Assembly (NCBI RefSeq): GCF_025499605.1
Contig: NZ_JAFMVC010000026.1
Span: 1 to 64,000 of the forward strand
DNA length: 64,000 nucleotides
From: Carboxylicivirga litoralis
GTDB lineage: Bacteria; Bacteroidota; Bacteroidia; Bacteroidales; Marinilabiliaceae
Direction: 5' to 3'
Shown here piece after piece: positions 34,801-44,649 of the stretch (position 1 is the first letter of the stretch; the number at the start of each line of letters is the position of its first letter). A program made the translations under genes and the position numbers. The notes beneath the pieces were generated by a model. The model did not search any database, had not been told where the DNA came from, and worked only from the letters and a program-made list of their open reading frames with translations.

Positions 34801-36588
34801 TACCCCTTGGATAATTGCCATATTATGGTGGTCAGCATGTGAATAATAACTTTCGCCTTTAGCATACCATACGGTTAATTGCGAAGACGTAATATTCTTA
34901 CTTTTTAACTCATAAGTATCTAAAGTTATAGTTGCTGCAGGTAAGTTTGCTGCGTCCCATGTATAATCATTAGCTACATTAGGATTAAGCACAACTATCC
35001 GGTTATGAGTAGCTCCTCCTGCTGATGCAATCATTGCTGATGCTGAAACATTATCATAGTTGACAGCATGAATGTAGATTTGTTCCGTACTTGATGCTTT
35101 AGGCTCAAAGGTGCCATTAGCATCACTATCAACAAATGAAACCATTAGCTGCTGTCCACTTGTTTTATCCGTAACACTAAAAGGAACATCAACATAATCC
35201 TGATAAACCAAATCTGATGCCGCCGGAACTAATGATGAAGAACTGGTTGTAAAGCGATGTGCTTTTTGGGCGACGCCTGCTCCAAAAGTAATTTCAACAT
35301 CAGTGTATAAGGTGGCATTTTCTGTCTCCATTTTAATACCACCAGCTAAATACTCTCCACCAATATTTAACCATGACAAAAAAGACGTATTACTTAACTT
35401 GATATCAAACACACTAGAACCTGCAGAACTTGCATCTTCGCCAATTGATACACTATGAGTTTCTAAACCTCCAACATAAAGCTTTGTTGCATCATTTGGA
35501 TTAACGACCAATGTATTATTATACCAGCCTTGTTGACTCAAGAACTCAACTTTGGTATCCGGAGTTGTTTCTTCCCAGTTATCACCTCCATCGACAGACA
35601 TAAATAAATCAGATGTACTTGTTAAAGCATAAAGGTATTCCGGATTATTGGATGAAATTGCCAATTCAATACGTCCTTTATTGATCGCTTTTGTTACATT
35701 CCATGACTGTCCTCCATCTATTGACATTAAAATACCGATATTATTATCAGTCGCAAACAATGTGCTAAAATCACCAGGTTTTGCACGCAAATCCTGAACT
35801 TTTTCCTGAGCTTCATAAACATTTGTCCATGACAAACCACCATCTATACTCCTGAAAAGACCAGAATTAGTTGCTGCCAATACAATATTTTCATTTGAAG
35901 GATCAATCACCAGGCGACTAACAAATGAGAAATTATCATCGTCTTTGGTTGATGCTAGTTGAGTCCAAGATTGCCCCCTGTCAATTGATTTAAAAATACC
36001 ATTCCCTTTTATGGCATCTACATTTCCAAATCCTTCTCCCGTTCCGGCATAAAAAACATCGTGATTCGATTCTGCCATTATCAGAGAGGCTACAGATAAA
36101 TTGGGCCAATCACTGGTTAATAAAGTCCAGTTTAAACCTGCATCAGTTGTTTTCCACACACCACCTCCAACAGGACCTGTAAACCATGTATTTCCGGTGG
36201 CATCATCAGGATCAATTACTAATCCTCGAGTACGCCCGCCAACGTTTCCAGGGCCGCGTTGCTTCCAATCTAGCGTTTTTATTCCCTTTAACTTGGTCGA
36301 ATTTAGTTTTGCTTTCTTTAGCTCATTAAAAGCATTGTTAATTTTATAATCTGCATCGGGGTTTCCACCAGTTTTCAACATATAAATATGTTCTAAAAAC
36401 TTATCTGGCTTATCTTGCTTAGCATAACCATTTTTGCGGCGCTCAATTTTGGCATCAATATGCTCTTGTATCAACATTTCAGACGTCTTGAACTCTCTAT
36501 TGATGTTCAGCGTATCTCCAAATTGAGTATAATAAATCCCCAAGCCCACTACTATTAGGGAAATAATAATTAGGTAATTCTTTCTCAT
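31900..36588 (-). CDS. Giant secreted beta-propeller protein with T9SS sorting domain (copy A)
   Basis: 1562 residues with the same plan as the 27281-31240 protein: signal/anchor (1-22), Asp-box propeller (about 110-960, TTDAGLNWTLL, SIDGGQSWNVT, SEDGGVTWEERV), then two MAM-like jelly-roll modules (about 1060-1215 and 1300-1480) and a T9SS type A sorting domain (about 1487-1562, FTVGPNPATDHLEIKL to KKIICR). The second module, preceded by its own GGKNPQGSVAIELEL linker, accounts for the extra length. Surface or secreted location by the type IX system is likely. It follows a small lipoprotein gene by 16 bases, probably as one operon. The ligand or substrate is unknown. Confidence 0.86.
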   Translation of the reverse strand: MRKNYLIIISLIVVGLGIYYTQFGDTLNINREFKTSEMLIQEHIDAKIERRKNGYAKQDKPDKFLEHIYMLKTGGNPDADYKINNAFNELKKAKLNSTKLKGIKTLDWKQRGPGNVGGRTRGLVIDPDDATGNTWFTGPVGGGVWKTTDAGLNWTLLTSDWPNLSVASLIMAESNHDVFYAGTGEGFGNVDAIKGNGIFKSIDRGQSWTQLASTKDDDNFSFVSRLVIDPSNENIVLAATNSGLFRSIDGGLSWTNVYEAQEKVQDLRAKPGDFSTLFATDNNIGILMSIDGGQSWNVTKAINKGRIELAISSNNPEYLYALTSTSDLFMSVDGGDNWEETTPDTKVEFLSQQGWYNNTLVVNPNDATKLYVGGLETHSVSIGEDASSAGSSVFDIKLSNTSFLSWLNIGGEYLAGGIKMETENATLYTDVEITFGAGVAQKAHRFTTSSSSLVPAASDLVYQDYVDVPFSVTDKTSGQQLMVSFVDSDANGTFEPKASSTEQIYIHAVNYDNVSASAMIASAGGATHNRIVVLNPNVANDYTWDAANLPAATITLDTYELKSKNITSSQLTVWYAKGESYYSHADHHNMAIIQGVGNPFRIVDCNDGGVFMSEDGGVTWEERVAGYVTSQFYGVSKHPTKDIYIGGLQDNGTWMSPEDPDKLSEWTEKGGGDGFETAWNANDPNKIALSLYNNRVKISNNGGQSWFDANIGDQGDDAPFVTRIANEVSEPDLMFVGGASGVWRSPDFGATWNLVTMPNGTWSYGHAYPHIAISPVDSKFVFAGNALSSSNALAYSTDGGLSFESMPIPNGAAAFISELIAHPTNEKGIYVLFAQNNHPKILYTENNGGSWTDLSQFETGTSSNGFPNVAVYSLVVMPHNTDILWAGTEIGIFESIDGGQSWHYADNGLPAVCIWDMKIVGQQVVVATHGLGVWTVDIPEILDAIKKPLVKAGKNPLGEIAIELQLESAYDLVEVYFNDELVKTYENTSIGVMNDAIEYASSHSLINVKVKGKIGDTQAVSSVVDVENYNLYAPVQKYMNPFTTNQYDFTGASFSISDQLFDNWAIHSVHPYSKDEDIVYMLNYPIEVMENADNSILTYRDIALVEAGQPGASYGDDAFYDYVVVEGTKDGITWQPLEDGYDVNAFDSWKEFASSGISSTPNSSTLFEQHSINLQQTFEAGDVILIRFRLYSDDATTGYGWVIDDLNIQESSTESQNLLLKGGKNPQGSVAIELELKQNYSAVELYFEDNLIQTYNDVSAGIINEEIAQIPNKASVNAYAKGFVNGQLMVTDYIEIVNYELNDPIQKYMTSFDTNHSDFIGESFAISKELFDNYAIHSEHSYSNNMDITYMLTYPIEVMEAGKAILSYQDIAMIESEGGDYVVLEGSVDGYNWKSLNDTYNVSDYSEWSSVVSNINSAPTSKDLFVEHTINLLDNFNTGDVILLRFRLHSDEMTSGYGWVIDNLIVQETGTAVEEEVQYDTSFTVGPNPATDHLEIKLNSRESGNVNVSVYDMSGRAVIVQDYYKGFGVWNQTIELGSIDAGVKIVTVSLNGKIYKKKIICR

Positions 36589-36604
36589 TTTAAAGGTTTA
36601 AATA

Positions 36605-37015
36605 TTAATTGGGTAATTTTGTTAGTTTCACAAGGGTTTTTACATTGATATAGCAGTGCTCCATAGCACTATTAATAGCATCGTCAGTTGATTTTACTCC
36701 CGGACGGGATTTAATCGAAATATATTCATCGTTATACCAACTTGCACGAGCATTATATTTCTGCTCGGTATAAACAATCGCTTCCTTTTTAATATCATAA
36801 ATTCCAAACTTGAGTGCATTAACCGGCACTTGCATTGTTGGTTCCTGGGTTTGCAGAATAAGAATAAATGTTCCGGAAGTATTTGTTACTGTGTCAACAT
36901 TGGCATCAAAATGTTGAGCAATAGCTTTGTCAAGCGGACTAATATCAGTAGCCTTTTTCACCGTTTGACAACCTATGACAAGAAGTAGAATTACAATCAG
37001 GTTAAGTATTTTCAT
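36605..37015 (-). CDS. Small lipoprotein paired with the T9SS protein
   Basis: 136 residues from the ATG at 37015; the frame is open to 37111, but the signal sequence MKILNLIVILLLVIGC, with lipobox VIGC (Cys16), begins here. The mature part has no family I recognise (features: HFDANVDTVTN, FGIYDIKKEAIVYTEQ, NARASWYNDEYISIK, CYINVKTLVKL). It lies directly upstream of the giant T9SS protein gene. A decayed paralogue sits in the same place before the second T9SS gene, so the two genes form a duplicated unit. A role in anchoring or folding the secreted partner is a guess from context. Confidence 0.75.
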   Translation of the reverse strand: MKILNLIVILLLVIGCQTVKKATDISPLDKAIAQHFDANVDTVTNTSGTFILILQTQEPTMQVPVNALKFGIYDIKKEAIVYTEQKYNARASWYNDEYISIKSRPGVKSTDDAINSAMEHCYINVKTLVKLTKLPN

Positions 37016-37177
37016 TCTTTTTAGGTTAAGAGTAACGTAAGATGCGTAAAGGTAAGCAAATAGAATGTATTTACAATGAGCTAAGCTTTGACTCTTATCG
37101 CTCAACAGCACTTTATTTTTCTAAATTAGAGTAATAAAAAACTATGAACAAAAAACAAGAAGCACTCATATAAATAA

Positions 37178-37204
37178 AGAGGATGTTAATAATTAACATC
37201 CTCT
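37178..37204 (-). terminator. Terminator of SusCD operon 1
   Basis: Perfect stem of 13 pairs, AGAGGATGTTAAT / ATTAACATCCTCT, around a one-base loop as drawn (a few loop-closing pairs would open). It lies 24 bases after the stop at 37228; a weak T-rich tail follows on the minus strand. Confidence 0.8.
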
Positions 37205-37227
37205 CTTAATTAAATATTTTTAGTTAA

Positions 37228-39189
37228 CTAGAAGATAACAGGCACTGCTTCGTTATTTAATGATTTAGGATTTATTTTACCCTGAACTTTAAAATTGTGT
37301 CCTGGTTGTGCCGGTGTTTCTTCAGACCATGAAATAGCAGATTGTACTTCTGGAGACATAACATACGATGATGTTGCTGCTGCCTTAGAACCTTCAACTG
37401 GTGAAAATTCTATTAAAGCAAAACCATCAAAATATCCGCCTAAGTCAGCTGTGTAAATTAAATAACCAATTGCTTCAGTGGCCGGAGCAAGAACAATTTG
37501 TCCTCCCATATTCAGCTTCATATCAATCTTAGCTGTTGTACTCTCACTTTGTCCATCAAAGGTTAAGAAAGTAGCATCAACAAATGTTCCCTGATAACTC
37601 ACATCGGCTACAGCCTGAGGAGCTATTGACATTAAGCTTGTAGCAGGGTCAAATGTTGCTACAACCTTATCGGTTACATCAATACCAGTTATTACAAGCG
37701 TATTAGCCTCTGTACCTTCTGTAATTTCCACTTCCATATTTGCATTATCACGGTTTTGAAGAAGTGCTTCACCAGTCATTACGTATGAGCCAACAAAGTC
37801 GCTTACTTCATACGAAGGCATAGACTTGGCGTGATAGAATAACTCTGCAAACTCACCAACAACCGTTCCATCTTCATAGTGGAATTTAAGACCTAGTGTA
37901 TACTCTGTAACCCCTTTTTTAGTTACAACTACAGTAGACTTAATATCCTTACTCTGTGAAACAAACACATCCTCGCCATAAACTTGCATACCTGTAGGCT
38001 GGCTTTCAGGAATAAGCACTTTTCCACCTTCTGGGTAATAAAACGCCAAACCTAAACCTGAATCTTCTGTATATAAATTAGCTAAGTAATATAGGTCTTT
38101 GTACTCACTTGCTTCATTCTCAGGATCAGCATCAACTGCCTTTGCAATTGTTTGTGACCAATTGTCATTAAGCCCCTTAGACCAATACTCACTCACCTCA
38201 CCAGCTACTATTTCATACTCTACGGCATTATAATCCTCAATCTTAAGGTTAGCTTTAATAAAGGCCTCTTTAGTCGTATAAATAACAGTAGGTGCTCCTG
38301 AACCATAAGCTGCGCCATCATTATAATTAGCCATACTAAAAAATAAGTCACCTTCAGCAAAAGTAATAGTTCCATTCTTCACTTTTCCAGGTTTATCAGG
38401 CAAAGAACCAATAGATATCATACCATAGTCGCTCCATGCAACACCGATTTCATGCCCAACCATAACTGCATCACCAGAAACTCCTTTGGGATCAGAAATC
38501 TCAATAATGGTATAATAGTCATTCGCTTCATCAAAATCACCTGGATCATTATATGGATATCCATCAAAAATACCATCCGCATCAGCATCCCCTGTTGGTA
38601 CATCATAGGCGTTCTTAAAACGATAACGCATTGAGCCTTCCAATTTAGCTTCCTCAACCTCTACATACATTGGGTATGAGCTTACACCGAACAAAGCTGA
38701 AAAAGCACCATCTACATAAATAAAAGGATCATCTAACTTTTCCCATTTAACACGAGAAATAGCTGTTGACACATAAGATTTTGCTGAACCATAAGGATTC
38801 ACAAATTCATCGCCCACAACTGCAATTTTCAACTGATAAGCCACACCTTCACCTGCATCAGGGAACGTTACTTTAAAACTAGCTTCTGTTTCACCAGCAG
38901 CAAATGTTACTTTTGCTGGTACATCAAATACATCCTCTGTGTTTGTTTCAACAGTTAAAGGTACTTCAACACTACCTGTTTTAGCTACACGAGAAACAGT
39001 TAAAGTAATCTCTTTGGCATCATTAGGCTCAAGCTCAAATAAAGCTTTGTTTGAAGTTGGAAAATACACACCCTGACATCCTTCTAACTTTGTAGGACTA
39101 GGTTTCACGGTATCTTCATAATCACTACATCCCCATACCAGGGACATAGCAATCATTAAAAATGCGATATATAATTTATTTAATTTCAT
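37228..39189 (-). CDS. SusE-position surface lipoprotein of SusCD operon 1
   Basis: 653 residues from the ATG at 39189 (a start at 39216 would lie in the susD stop region and precede the signal sequence). Lipobox LVWGC (Cys21). The N-terminal part resembles Calx-beta/DUF-type immunoglobulin-like domains (EITLTVSRVAKTGSVEVPLT, VTFAAGETEASFKVTFPDAG, about 50-135). A large beta-rich domain of unknown family follows. It is third in the SusC-SusD operon, where SusE/SusF glycan-binding lipoproteins usually lie, so substrate capture at the cell surface is likely. An acidic DADADGIFDGY stretch (about 205-215) looks like a calcium-binding loop. The other three SusCD pairs lack this gene. Confidence 0.72.
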   Translation of the reverse strand: MKLNKLYIAFLMIAMSLVWGCSDYEDTVKPSPTKLEGCQGVYFPTSNKALFELEPNDAKEITLTVSRVAKTGSVEVPLTVETNTEDVFDVPAKVTFAAGETEASFKVTFPDAGEGVAYQLKIAVVGDEFVNPYGSAKSYVSTAISRVKWEKLDDPFIYVDGAFSALFGVSSYPMYVEVEEAKLEGSMRYRFKNAYDVPTGDADADGIFDGYPYNDPGDFDEANDYYTIIEISDPKGVSGDAVMVGHEIGVAWSDYGMISIGSLPDKPGKVKNGTITFAEGDLFFSMANYNDGAAYGSGAPTVIYTTKEAFIKANLKIEDYNAVEYEIVAGEVSEYWSKGLNDNWSQTIAKAVDADPENEASEYKDLYYLANLYTEDSGLGLAFYYPEGGKVLIPESQPTGMQVYGEDVFVSQSKDIKSTVVVTKKGVTEYTLGLKFHYEDGTVVGEFAELFYHAKSMPSYEVSDFVGSYVMTGEALLQNRDNANMEVEITEGTEANTLVITGIDVTDKVVATFDPATSLMSIAPQAVADVSYQGTFVDATFLTFDGQSESTTAKIDMKLNMGGQIVLAPATEAIGYLIYTADLGGYFDGFALIEFSPVEGSKAAATSSYVMSPEVQSAISWSEETPAQPGHNFKVQGKINPKSLNNEAVPVIF

Positions 39190-39215
39190 GCAATTTAATT
39201 TTAAGGTAAAACACA

Positions 39216-40835
39216 TTAGTCTACATCAGGTACCGGTTGTGGATCTGGTGCTGAAGGATTGTTATCGCTTTCAGTCAATGCCGGGTTAGCCTGAATCTCT
39301 GCTTCTGGTAAACGCCAAATTAAAACAGGATCTCCAGCAGGAATATTAAACACCATAGTGGCATTCGGATAACCAGCTCCTCGGCGGTCAACACCTTTGT
39401 TCAGACGCATAATATCATACCAGCTTAAACCTTCACCCCATAATTCAATACGACGCTGGTCGAATACTTCTTCCTGAATCCCTTCCGGACTAGTTGCTTC
39501 ACATACATAGTCAGGATCACGATAAGTTTGAATAAAGCTTTCCAATGTTGTTTTGCCATCACCACCGCTCATCGCTTCCGCTTCTGCCTTTATCAGGTAC
39601 ATCTCTTCAATACGCATCAAAGGAATATCATTGGAATTTGTAGATGTTTTAGCCTCATTCTTATATGGTGCAAATTTAACTTGCGTGTAAGCCTTATAAC
39701 CATAACTAGCCATAGCTGCAGCAAATTCATCTGATAAATTAGGGGATTGCTTATTTTCATCTATCCACCAGCCTTTTCGTGCATCTGAATCACCAATTTT
39801 AGCATAAAGCTTCTTGTTGATCTGGCGTCCTTTGTTATAGTTGGCATAACCATAGTTAAGCGAACCCATATGCGAAATCCAGTTAACAATACCAGACGTT
39901 ACAACACGGTCGGTTTCAGCAATTAAAATACCCCACATCCAGTTTGCTTCATCAACTGTCCAGAAAGCAGGCTTGCTAATGTCTTCAATGCTAGCAGGCG
40001 TAGCATCTGATATATCGATAGCACTGCTTGCATCCGCTGCTGCTTCGGCGTATTTGTGCATTGTTAAATTAAAACGAGCTCTTAAACCATAAGCTACTGC
40101 TAAGTTCATATAACGTTTATCATCACGCTTAACACCTGCAGCCTCAGCATCGGTTAATAACGACACTGCTGTATTGATGTCGGTCATAATAAAGTCATAA
40201 ACTTCCTGAACAGTATTACGCTTTGCTCCTTCATCGGCAATAGTTGTTGCATTTTCATGTGTTACAATTGGCACACATGGTTTTGACTCGTTACCCACAT
40301 AATTAAATTGAAATAACTGAGCTAAAGTCCAATAACTAAATGCGCGAGTTGCTAAACCCTGGCTTAAATAGTACTTAGAAGTAGGATCTTCGGTAGCAGG
40401 ATCGATGGCACCAATTACATTGTTACAGTTAGAAATAATTCTATATTGGTTGTTCCAAATAATCTGACACTCACGTGAAGTATAAGTACGATCAGAATAC
40501 TCTAAACTACTGGTTGTCCAGTTATAACCATTATCTTCCTGCACCACATCTGTACCATTGGCATCAGAAAACATCATTAACGATGGATAGCCAATATCAT
40601 GGTGATTTACTCGATTTAAATCATCTTCATTCGGTGCATACTGACTAAACTGAGCATAAATACCTGTGACACCAGCTGAAGCCTTAGAAGGATCTTTACT
40701 GTAAACATCTTCTTTCTGGCCAGTCGTTACAACATCGCCTTCAGGCAAAGTGTCCAGATTGTCTTCACACCCGGCGAAAAGCAATAACGCGGGTGCCACT
40801 AACATATATAATAATTTCTTTTTCATATCAATCAT
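39216..40835 (-). CDS. SusD/RagB-like lipoprotein, pair 1
   Basis: 539 residues with lipobox LLFAGC (Cys23); a second in-frame ATG at 40826 could also be the start. SusD-like N-terminal TPR core and RagB/SusD C-terminal region (VFDQRRIELWGEGLSWYDIMRL, WRLPEAEIQANP) are clear. It forms the lid of the SusC transporter and binds the imported nutrient at the surface. It lies eight bases after susC 1. The C-terminus has an unusual proline-rich tail (SAPDPQPVPDVD) in place of the DQN ending of the other three. Confidence 0.92.
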   Translation of the reverse strand: MIDMKKKLLYMLVAPALLLFAGCEDNLDTLPEGDVVTTGQKEDVYSKDPSKASAGVTGIYAQFSQYAPNEDDLNRVNHHDIGYPSLMMFSDANGTDVVQEDNGYNWTTSSLEYSDRTYTSRECQIIWNNQYRIISNCNNVIGAIDPATEDPTSKYYLSQGLATRAFSYWTLAQLFQFNYVGNESKPCVPIVTHENATTIADEGAKRNTVQEVYDFIMTDINTAVSLLTDAEAAGVKRDDKRYMNLAVAYGLRARFNLTMHKYAEAAADASSAIDISDATPASIEDISKPAFWTVDEANWMWGILIAETDRVVTSGIVNWISHMGSLNYGYANYNKGRQINKKLYAKIGDSDARKGWWIDENKQSPNLSDEFAAAMASYGYKAYTQVKFAPYKNEAKTSTNSNDIPLMRIEEMYLIKAEAEAMSGGDGKTTLESFIQTYRDPDYVCEATSPEGIQEEVFDQRRIELWGEGLSWYDIMRLNKGVDRRGAGYPNATMVFNIPAGDPVLIWRLPEAEIQANPALTESDNNPSAPDPQPVPDVD

Positions 40836-40843
40836 TTAAGTTG

Positions 40844-43800
40844 TTAAAACACCAAGTTTAAACCACCAGAAATAGTGCGAATAGGCGTATAGCGTGCAGT
40901 GGTTGCAGATGTGAAACTCTGACGAGGATCCAAACCCTGACGCTTTGCCCAAACTGCCACATTTTCAGCCGATACATAGATACGTAACTTCTGAACTTTT
41001 AAGCGAGACACTAAATCAGCAGGCAAGGTATAACCAACTGTAATATTGTTTAAGCTTAAATAATCAGAACTAGTTAAGAAACGAGTAGATGTACTACTTG
41101 CATAGCGATCATTGGCATTTAAACGTGGTACATTTGTATTCGTATTTTCTGGTGTCCAGGCATTGTAAATATCCTTGTGCCAGTTCTGTCCGGCTGAACC
41201 AGATGTACCACTATGCATTAAACGCTGATACCCTGAATCATAAATCTCACCACCCATTTGATAAGCACATTGTACAGAAGCATCGAAACCAAATAGTTCA
41301 ACATTAGTACCGAAACCACCATATACAGATGGTAATAAGTCGTCGGTTGCAATTTTATGATTGGCTGCCTCTGAATAATCTGACGTACGAACACGGCTAC
41401 CATCATCAGCTGTTGTGTAGTATTCAGCCAAACCAGTTTCAGCATTTACACCAGCATATTCAACTAAAAACATGCGATACATCGATTCACCTTCTTGGTA
41501 AATACGACTGCCGTCAATTAGCTGACCATTTAAGTTAGCAGATAACTCGTTGATTTCGTTTTTAATAAGGGTAGCATTGGCGTTTACTGACCAATTAATA
41601 TTATTGGTATTAAGGATGTTATATGCTACTTCTAATTCAAAACCAGAGTTAGTCATCGACCCTATGTTCATTGGAGTAGTAGAATAACCAACAATCTTCG
41701 TATTAGGGGCATAGTACAACATATCTGACGACTTACGTCCGAAATATTCTATTGTACCACTTAAACGGTTATTTAACAAAGCATAATCAATACCTATGTT
41801 ATAGGACACTGAAGTTTCCCAGCTGATATCTTTACGACCTTTATAATCAAGCGTTCCGTCAGCAAATACGCCATCAGCACCACTCATCTTATACTGATCA
41901 GCCCATGCATAATAGTTACCTAAAGCATCGTTACCTTGCTCACCATAAGAAGCTTTTAACTTTAACATGTTTACCCATGATAATGACTCCATAAACGGTT
42001 CGTTACTTATCATCCAGGCAGCACTGGCCGAATAAAAATCTCCCCAGCGGTTATCTTTGTGGAAACGAGACGAAGCATCACGACGATAGGCTACATTGAA
42101 GAAATAAGTATCTCTTAATGAATAATTCGCTCTAACAAAAAATCCCATTGTTGCATAGCTATCTTTTTTACCACCACCACGCTTTTGGTCAATTGAGTTA
42201 TTTACGTAGTAGTTATCAGGGTCGTATAGGTTCTGACCTGAAGCATAAGCATATTCGTACTCGTACTCATATCCGTCGTAACCAGCAGTAATATCAAATA
42301 AATGATCGTCGTTAACATCAAATTGATAGTTAGCTACATATTGCTGGTTAAAACCATATGTTCTTGAGTTTTGTTGATAAACAGTACCACCATATGAAGC
42401 ACTTTGTCCCATATAGGCGTTACCCAGGTCATTATAACGTGTGTTATCAACGTTTAATCCATAACGAGCGTTAACTTTTAAGCCTTGAATTGGTGAAATT
42501 TCAGCAAACCAAGTACTGTTAACCACATCCGTTTTATAGTCTGTTTTGTTATACGCTAAGTCACCAGCCGGGTTAGCAATCGACATAAACGAACGGTCCA
42601 TATTAGTACTTTGCCCATCACCATAATCGTATACTTTACGACCATTATTCATCATTATCTGTTGTGTTTCGGCATCACGAACATACAATGGATAAATAGG
42701 AGCAATATAGTTGGCAATAAAGAAGGCGTTACCACTTGAGCTTGTTTCTGTTTGCTCTCCTGGATATCTACTAGTGATATTATTAACGTTAACATTGGCA
42801 CCAACTTTTAACCATTCTTTCACCTGGTGCTCGCCTTTAAAACGTCCTGAAATACGCTCGAAACCAGAACCTTCTACAACACCCTGATCATCTAAGTAGT
42901 TAAATGAAATATAATAAGTACTCTTATCATTTCCTCCTGAAATTGATAAATTATACTCCTGACGAGGATTTTCCTTAAACATTTCATCCTCCCAGTTATC
43001 AGGCGTGTAGTAATAAGTTCCATCACTATAACCTAAAGTAGCATTCGGATTCAATTTTCCGTTTGTACCAATTAAATGTTCTCCATCAGGCAAAGTGTAC
43101 ACCTGATAACCTGAACCACCTTCTGAATCAGACATGATTCTTGAGTTAGCATATAAGTATGCATCAGTAGGTGTATAACCCAAATTGTAAATACCGGCAT
43201 TATAAATTGCTTCGTACGATTTTTCCAAGTAATTCTGAGGGCTAGTCATCACTTCGTAGTTCTCAACAGAACGAGAGTTAAAACCATACTTCACATTTAC
43301 ATTCACATTAGCTTTACCGGCCTTGGCTTTTTTGGTAGTAATCATGATAATACCGTTAGCACCACGTGCACCATAAAGAGCAGTAGAAGCGGCATCTTTC
43401 AATACTGTCATCGACTCAATATCAGATGAACTGATTGAAGATAAATCACCATCGAAAGGAATACCATCTACAACATAAAGAGGATTCATTCCAGCATTAA
43501 TAGAGCCAACACCACGCACACGCACTTTAGGAGATGCACCTGGCTGGCCATTATCACTTAATACCTGAACACCCGCTACAGAACCTGACAGAGCCTGGGC
43601 AACGTTAGCAACCTGACGTTTTTCAATCACCTCGGCATCAACAACTGCAGCAGAACCGGTAAATGAACCTTTTGTTGATGTACCATAAGCCACAACAATA
43701 ACTTCATCGATGTCTTTTGCATCACTTTGCATATTTGCATTAATTGTTGTTTGCCCGGTAAAGGCTACTTCCTGTGTAGTCATACCTACAAAAGAGAATA

Positions 43801-44014
43801 CAACTGCAGATGCATCATTTGGAACAGATAAAGTATAAGTACCATCAGGAGTAGTAACAGTACCTATGGTTGTTCCTTTTACAAAAACTGAAACACCAGG
43901 TATAGGACTACCATCCGATGCATCAGTCACAGTTCCGGTTACATTTGTGGTTTGCGCTAACACCTGCAAACCAACCATAACCATAAACGAAAGTGCGAAA
44001 AGTACTTTCTTCAT
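40844..44014 (-). CDS. SusC/RagA-type TonB-dependent transporter, pair 1
   Basis: 1056 residues: signal peptide (1-20), CarboxypepD_reg-like domain (about 23-100), TonB-box-like DEVIVVAYGT (103-112), plug (about 115-235) and beta-barrel to the C-terminal GGLNLVF. It imports a large nutrient, usually a glycan or oligopeptide, with its SusD partner and TonB. The first hundred residues are almost the same as in SusC 2 (46876-50049), while the barrels differ strongly. Nothing beside it identifies the substrate, since no CAZyme or sensor gene is nearby. Confidence 0.94.
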   Translation of the reverse strand: MKKVLFALSFMVMVGLQVLAQTTNVTGTVTDASDGSPIPGVSVFVKGTTIGTVTTPDGTYTLSVPNDASAVVFSFVGMTTQEVAFTGQTTINANMQSDAKDIDEVIVVAYGTSTKGSFTGSAAVVDAEVIEKRQVANVAQALSGSVAGVQVLSDNGQPGASPKVRVRGVGSINAGMNPLYVVDGIPFDGDLSSISSSDIESMTVLKDAASTALYGARGANGIIMITTKKAKAGKANVNVNVKYGFNSRSVENYEVMTSPQNYLEKSYEAIYNAGIYNLGYTPTDAYLYANSRIMSDSEGGSGYQVYTLPDGEHLIGTNGKLNPNATLGYSDGTYYYTPDNWEDEMFKENPRQEYNLSISGGNDKSTYYISFNYLDDQGVVEGSGFERISGRFKGEHQVKEWLKVGANVNVNNITSRYPGEQTETSSSGNAFFIANYIAPIYPLYVRDAETQQIMMNNGRKVYDYGDGQSTNMDRSFMSIANPAGDLAYNKTDYKTDVVNSTWFAEISPIQGLKVNARYGLNVDNTRYNDLGNAYMGQSASYGGTVYQQNSRTYGFNQQYVANYQFDVNDDHLFDITAGYDGYEYEYEYAYASGQNLYDPDNYYVNNSIDQKRGGGKKDSYATMGFFVRANYSLRDTYFFNVAYRRDASSRFHKDNRWGDFYSASAAWMISNEPFMESLSWVNMLKLKASYGEQGNDALGNYYAWADQYKMSGADGVFADGTLDYKGRKDISWETSVSYNIGIDYALLNNRLSGTIEYFGRKSSDMLYYAPNTKIVGYSTTPMNIGSMTNSGFELEVAYNILNTNNINWSVNANATLIKNEINELSANLNGQLIDGSRIYQEGESMYRMFLVEYAGVNAETGLAEYYTTADDGSRVRTSDYSEAANHKIATDDLLPSVYGGFGTNVELFGFDASVQCAYQMGGEIYDSGYQRLMHSGTSGSAGQNWHKDIYNAWTPENTNTNVPRLNANDRYASSTSTRFLTSSDYLSLNNITVGYTLPADLVSRLKVQKLRIYVSAENVAVWAKRQGLDPRQSFTSATTARYTPIRTISGGLNLVF

Positions 44015-44064
44015 AGACTAAAGGTTTAAATTAATAAATAGGACAATTTTTATTTTAACATCAG

Positions 44065-44072
44065 CAAAAGTA
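44065..44072 (-). promoter_or_regulatory. Promoter of SusCD operon 1
   Basis: Minus strand TACTTTTG (44072-44065) matches the -7 consensus; TTTT 20 bases upstream may be the -33 element. The leader would be about 44 bases and ends in AAACCTTTAGTCT before the ATG, a sequence shared by all four susC genes with small changes. Confidence 0.6.
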
Positions 44073-44426
44073 ACAATACTTCGGTAGTTTTAAAACTTTT
44101 TAACAAAATTGTTTCCTGACATAAATCATATTCCATCTCTAGAGATGTACAAATACACTATCAACCCCCATTGCAATAGCAATTTGAAAGCATTTCGAAT
44201 ATATTCCTTACATTTTCTAATTAACAATTTTCAAATGTCAATATGAAATATGTGATATTTTTACGCTTTTTAACACTAACATAATCCACCTACTTCTCCT
44301 ATACAATTAATTATTAATTCTTTATCAAACACAGTACTATTCCGTTATTTCACATTCATACACATATAATATTTGAAAATTTTGAAGAATAAAAGCATAT
44401 CTGTGAACAACAATACCATACTACAC

Positions 44427-44457
44427 AAAAAAGCCGCATATTTTAACAATATGCGGC
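44427..44457 (-). terminator. Terminator about 410 bases before susC 1
   Basis: GCCGCATATT (44433-44442) pairs with AATATGCGGC (44448-44457); on the minus strand it is followed by six T. The nearest upstream minus-strand gene ends at 45225 and has its own terminator, so this one must serve another transcript. Confidence 0.8.
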
Positions 44458-44649
44458 AACGGAAAAAATAACTAATACTTATCCTATTTCAAGCATTAGC
44501 ATCATAATATTACACTTTTCGTTAATAGCGCAATACCACCTCTTAAATATCATCATAACCAGCTATTCAACTAAAAATATTTTTCTAGCTGTTTTACTGA
44601 CACTTACTACTCCTTTATATTAACTTTTGAAATAATATAATAAATACAA
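44427..44649 (-). ncRNA. Candidate small RNA in the long SusCD gap
   Basis: A minus-strand -7 box TATATTTG (44663-44656), with GTTG 17 bases upstream, would start a transcript near 44649. A strong hairpin (next entry) would end it near 44427, giving about 220 bases without an open frame. This is a prediction from promoter and terminator alone. Confidence 0.3.
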
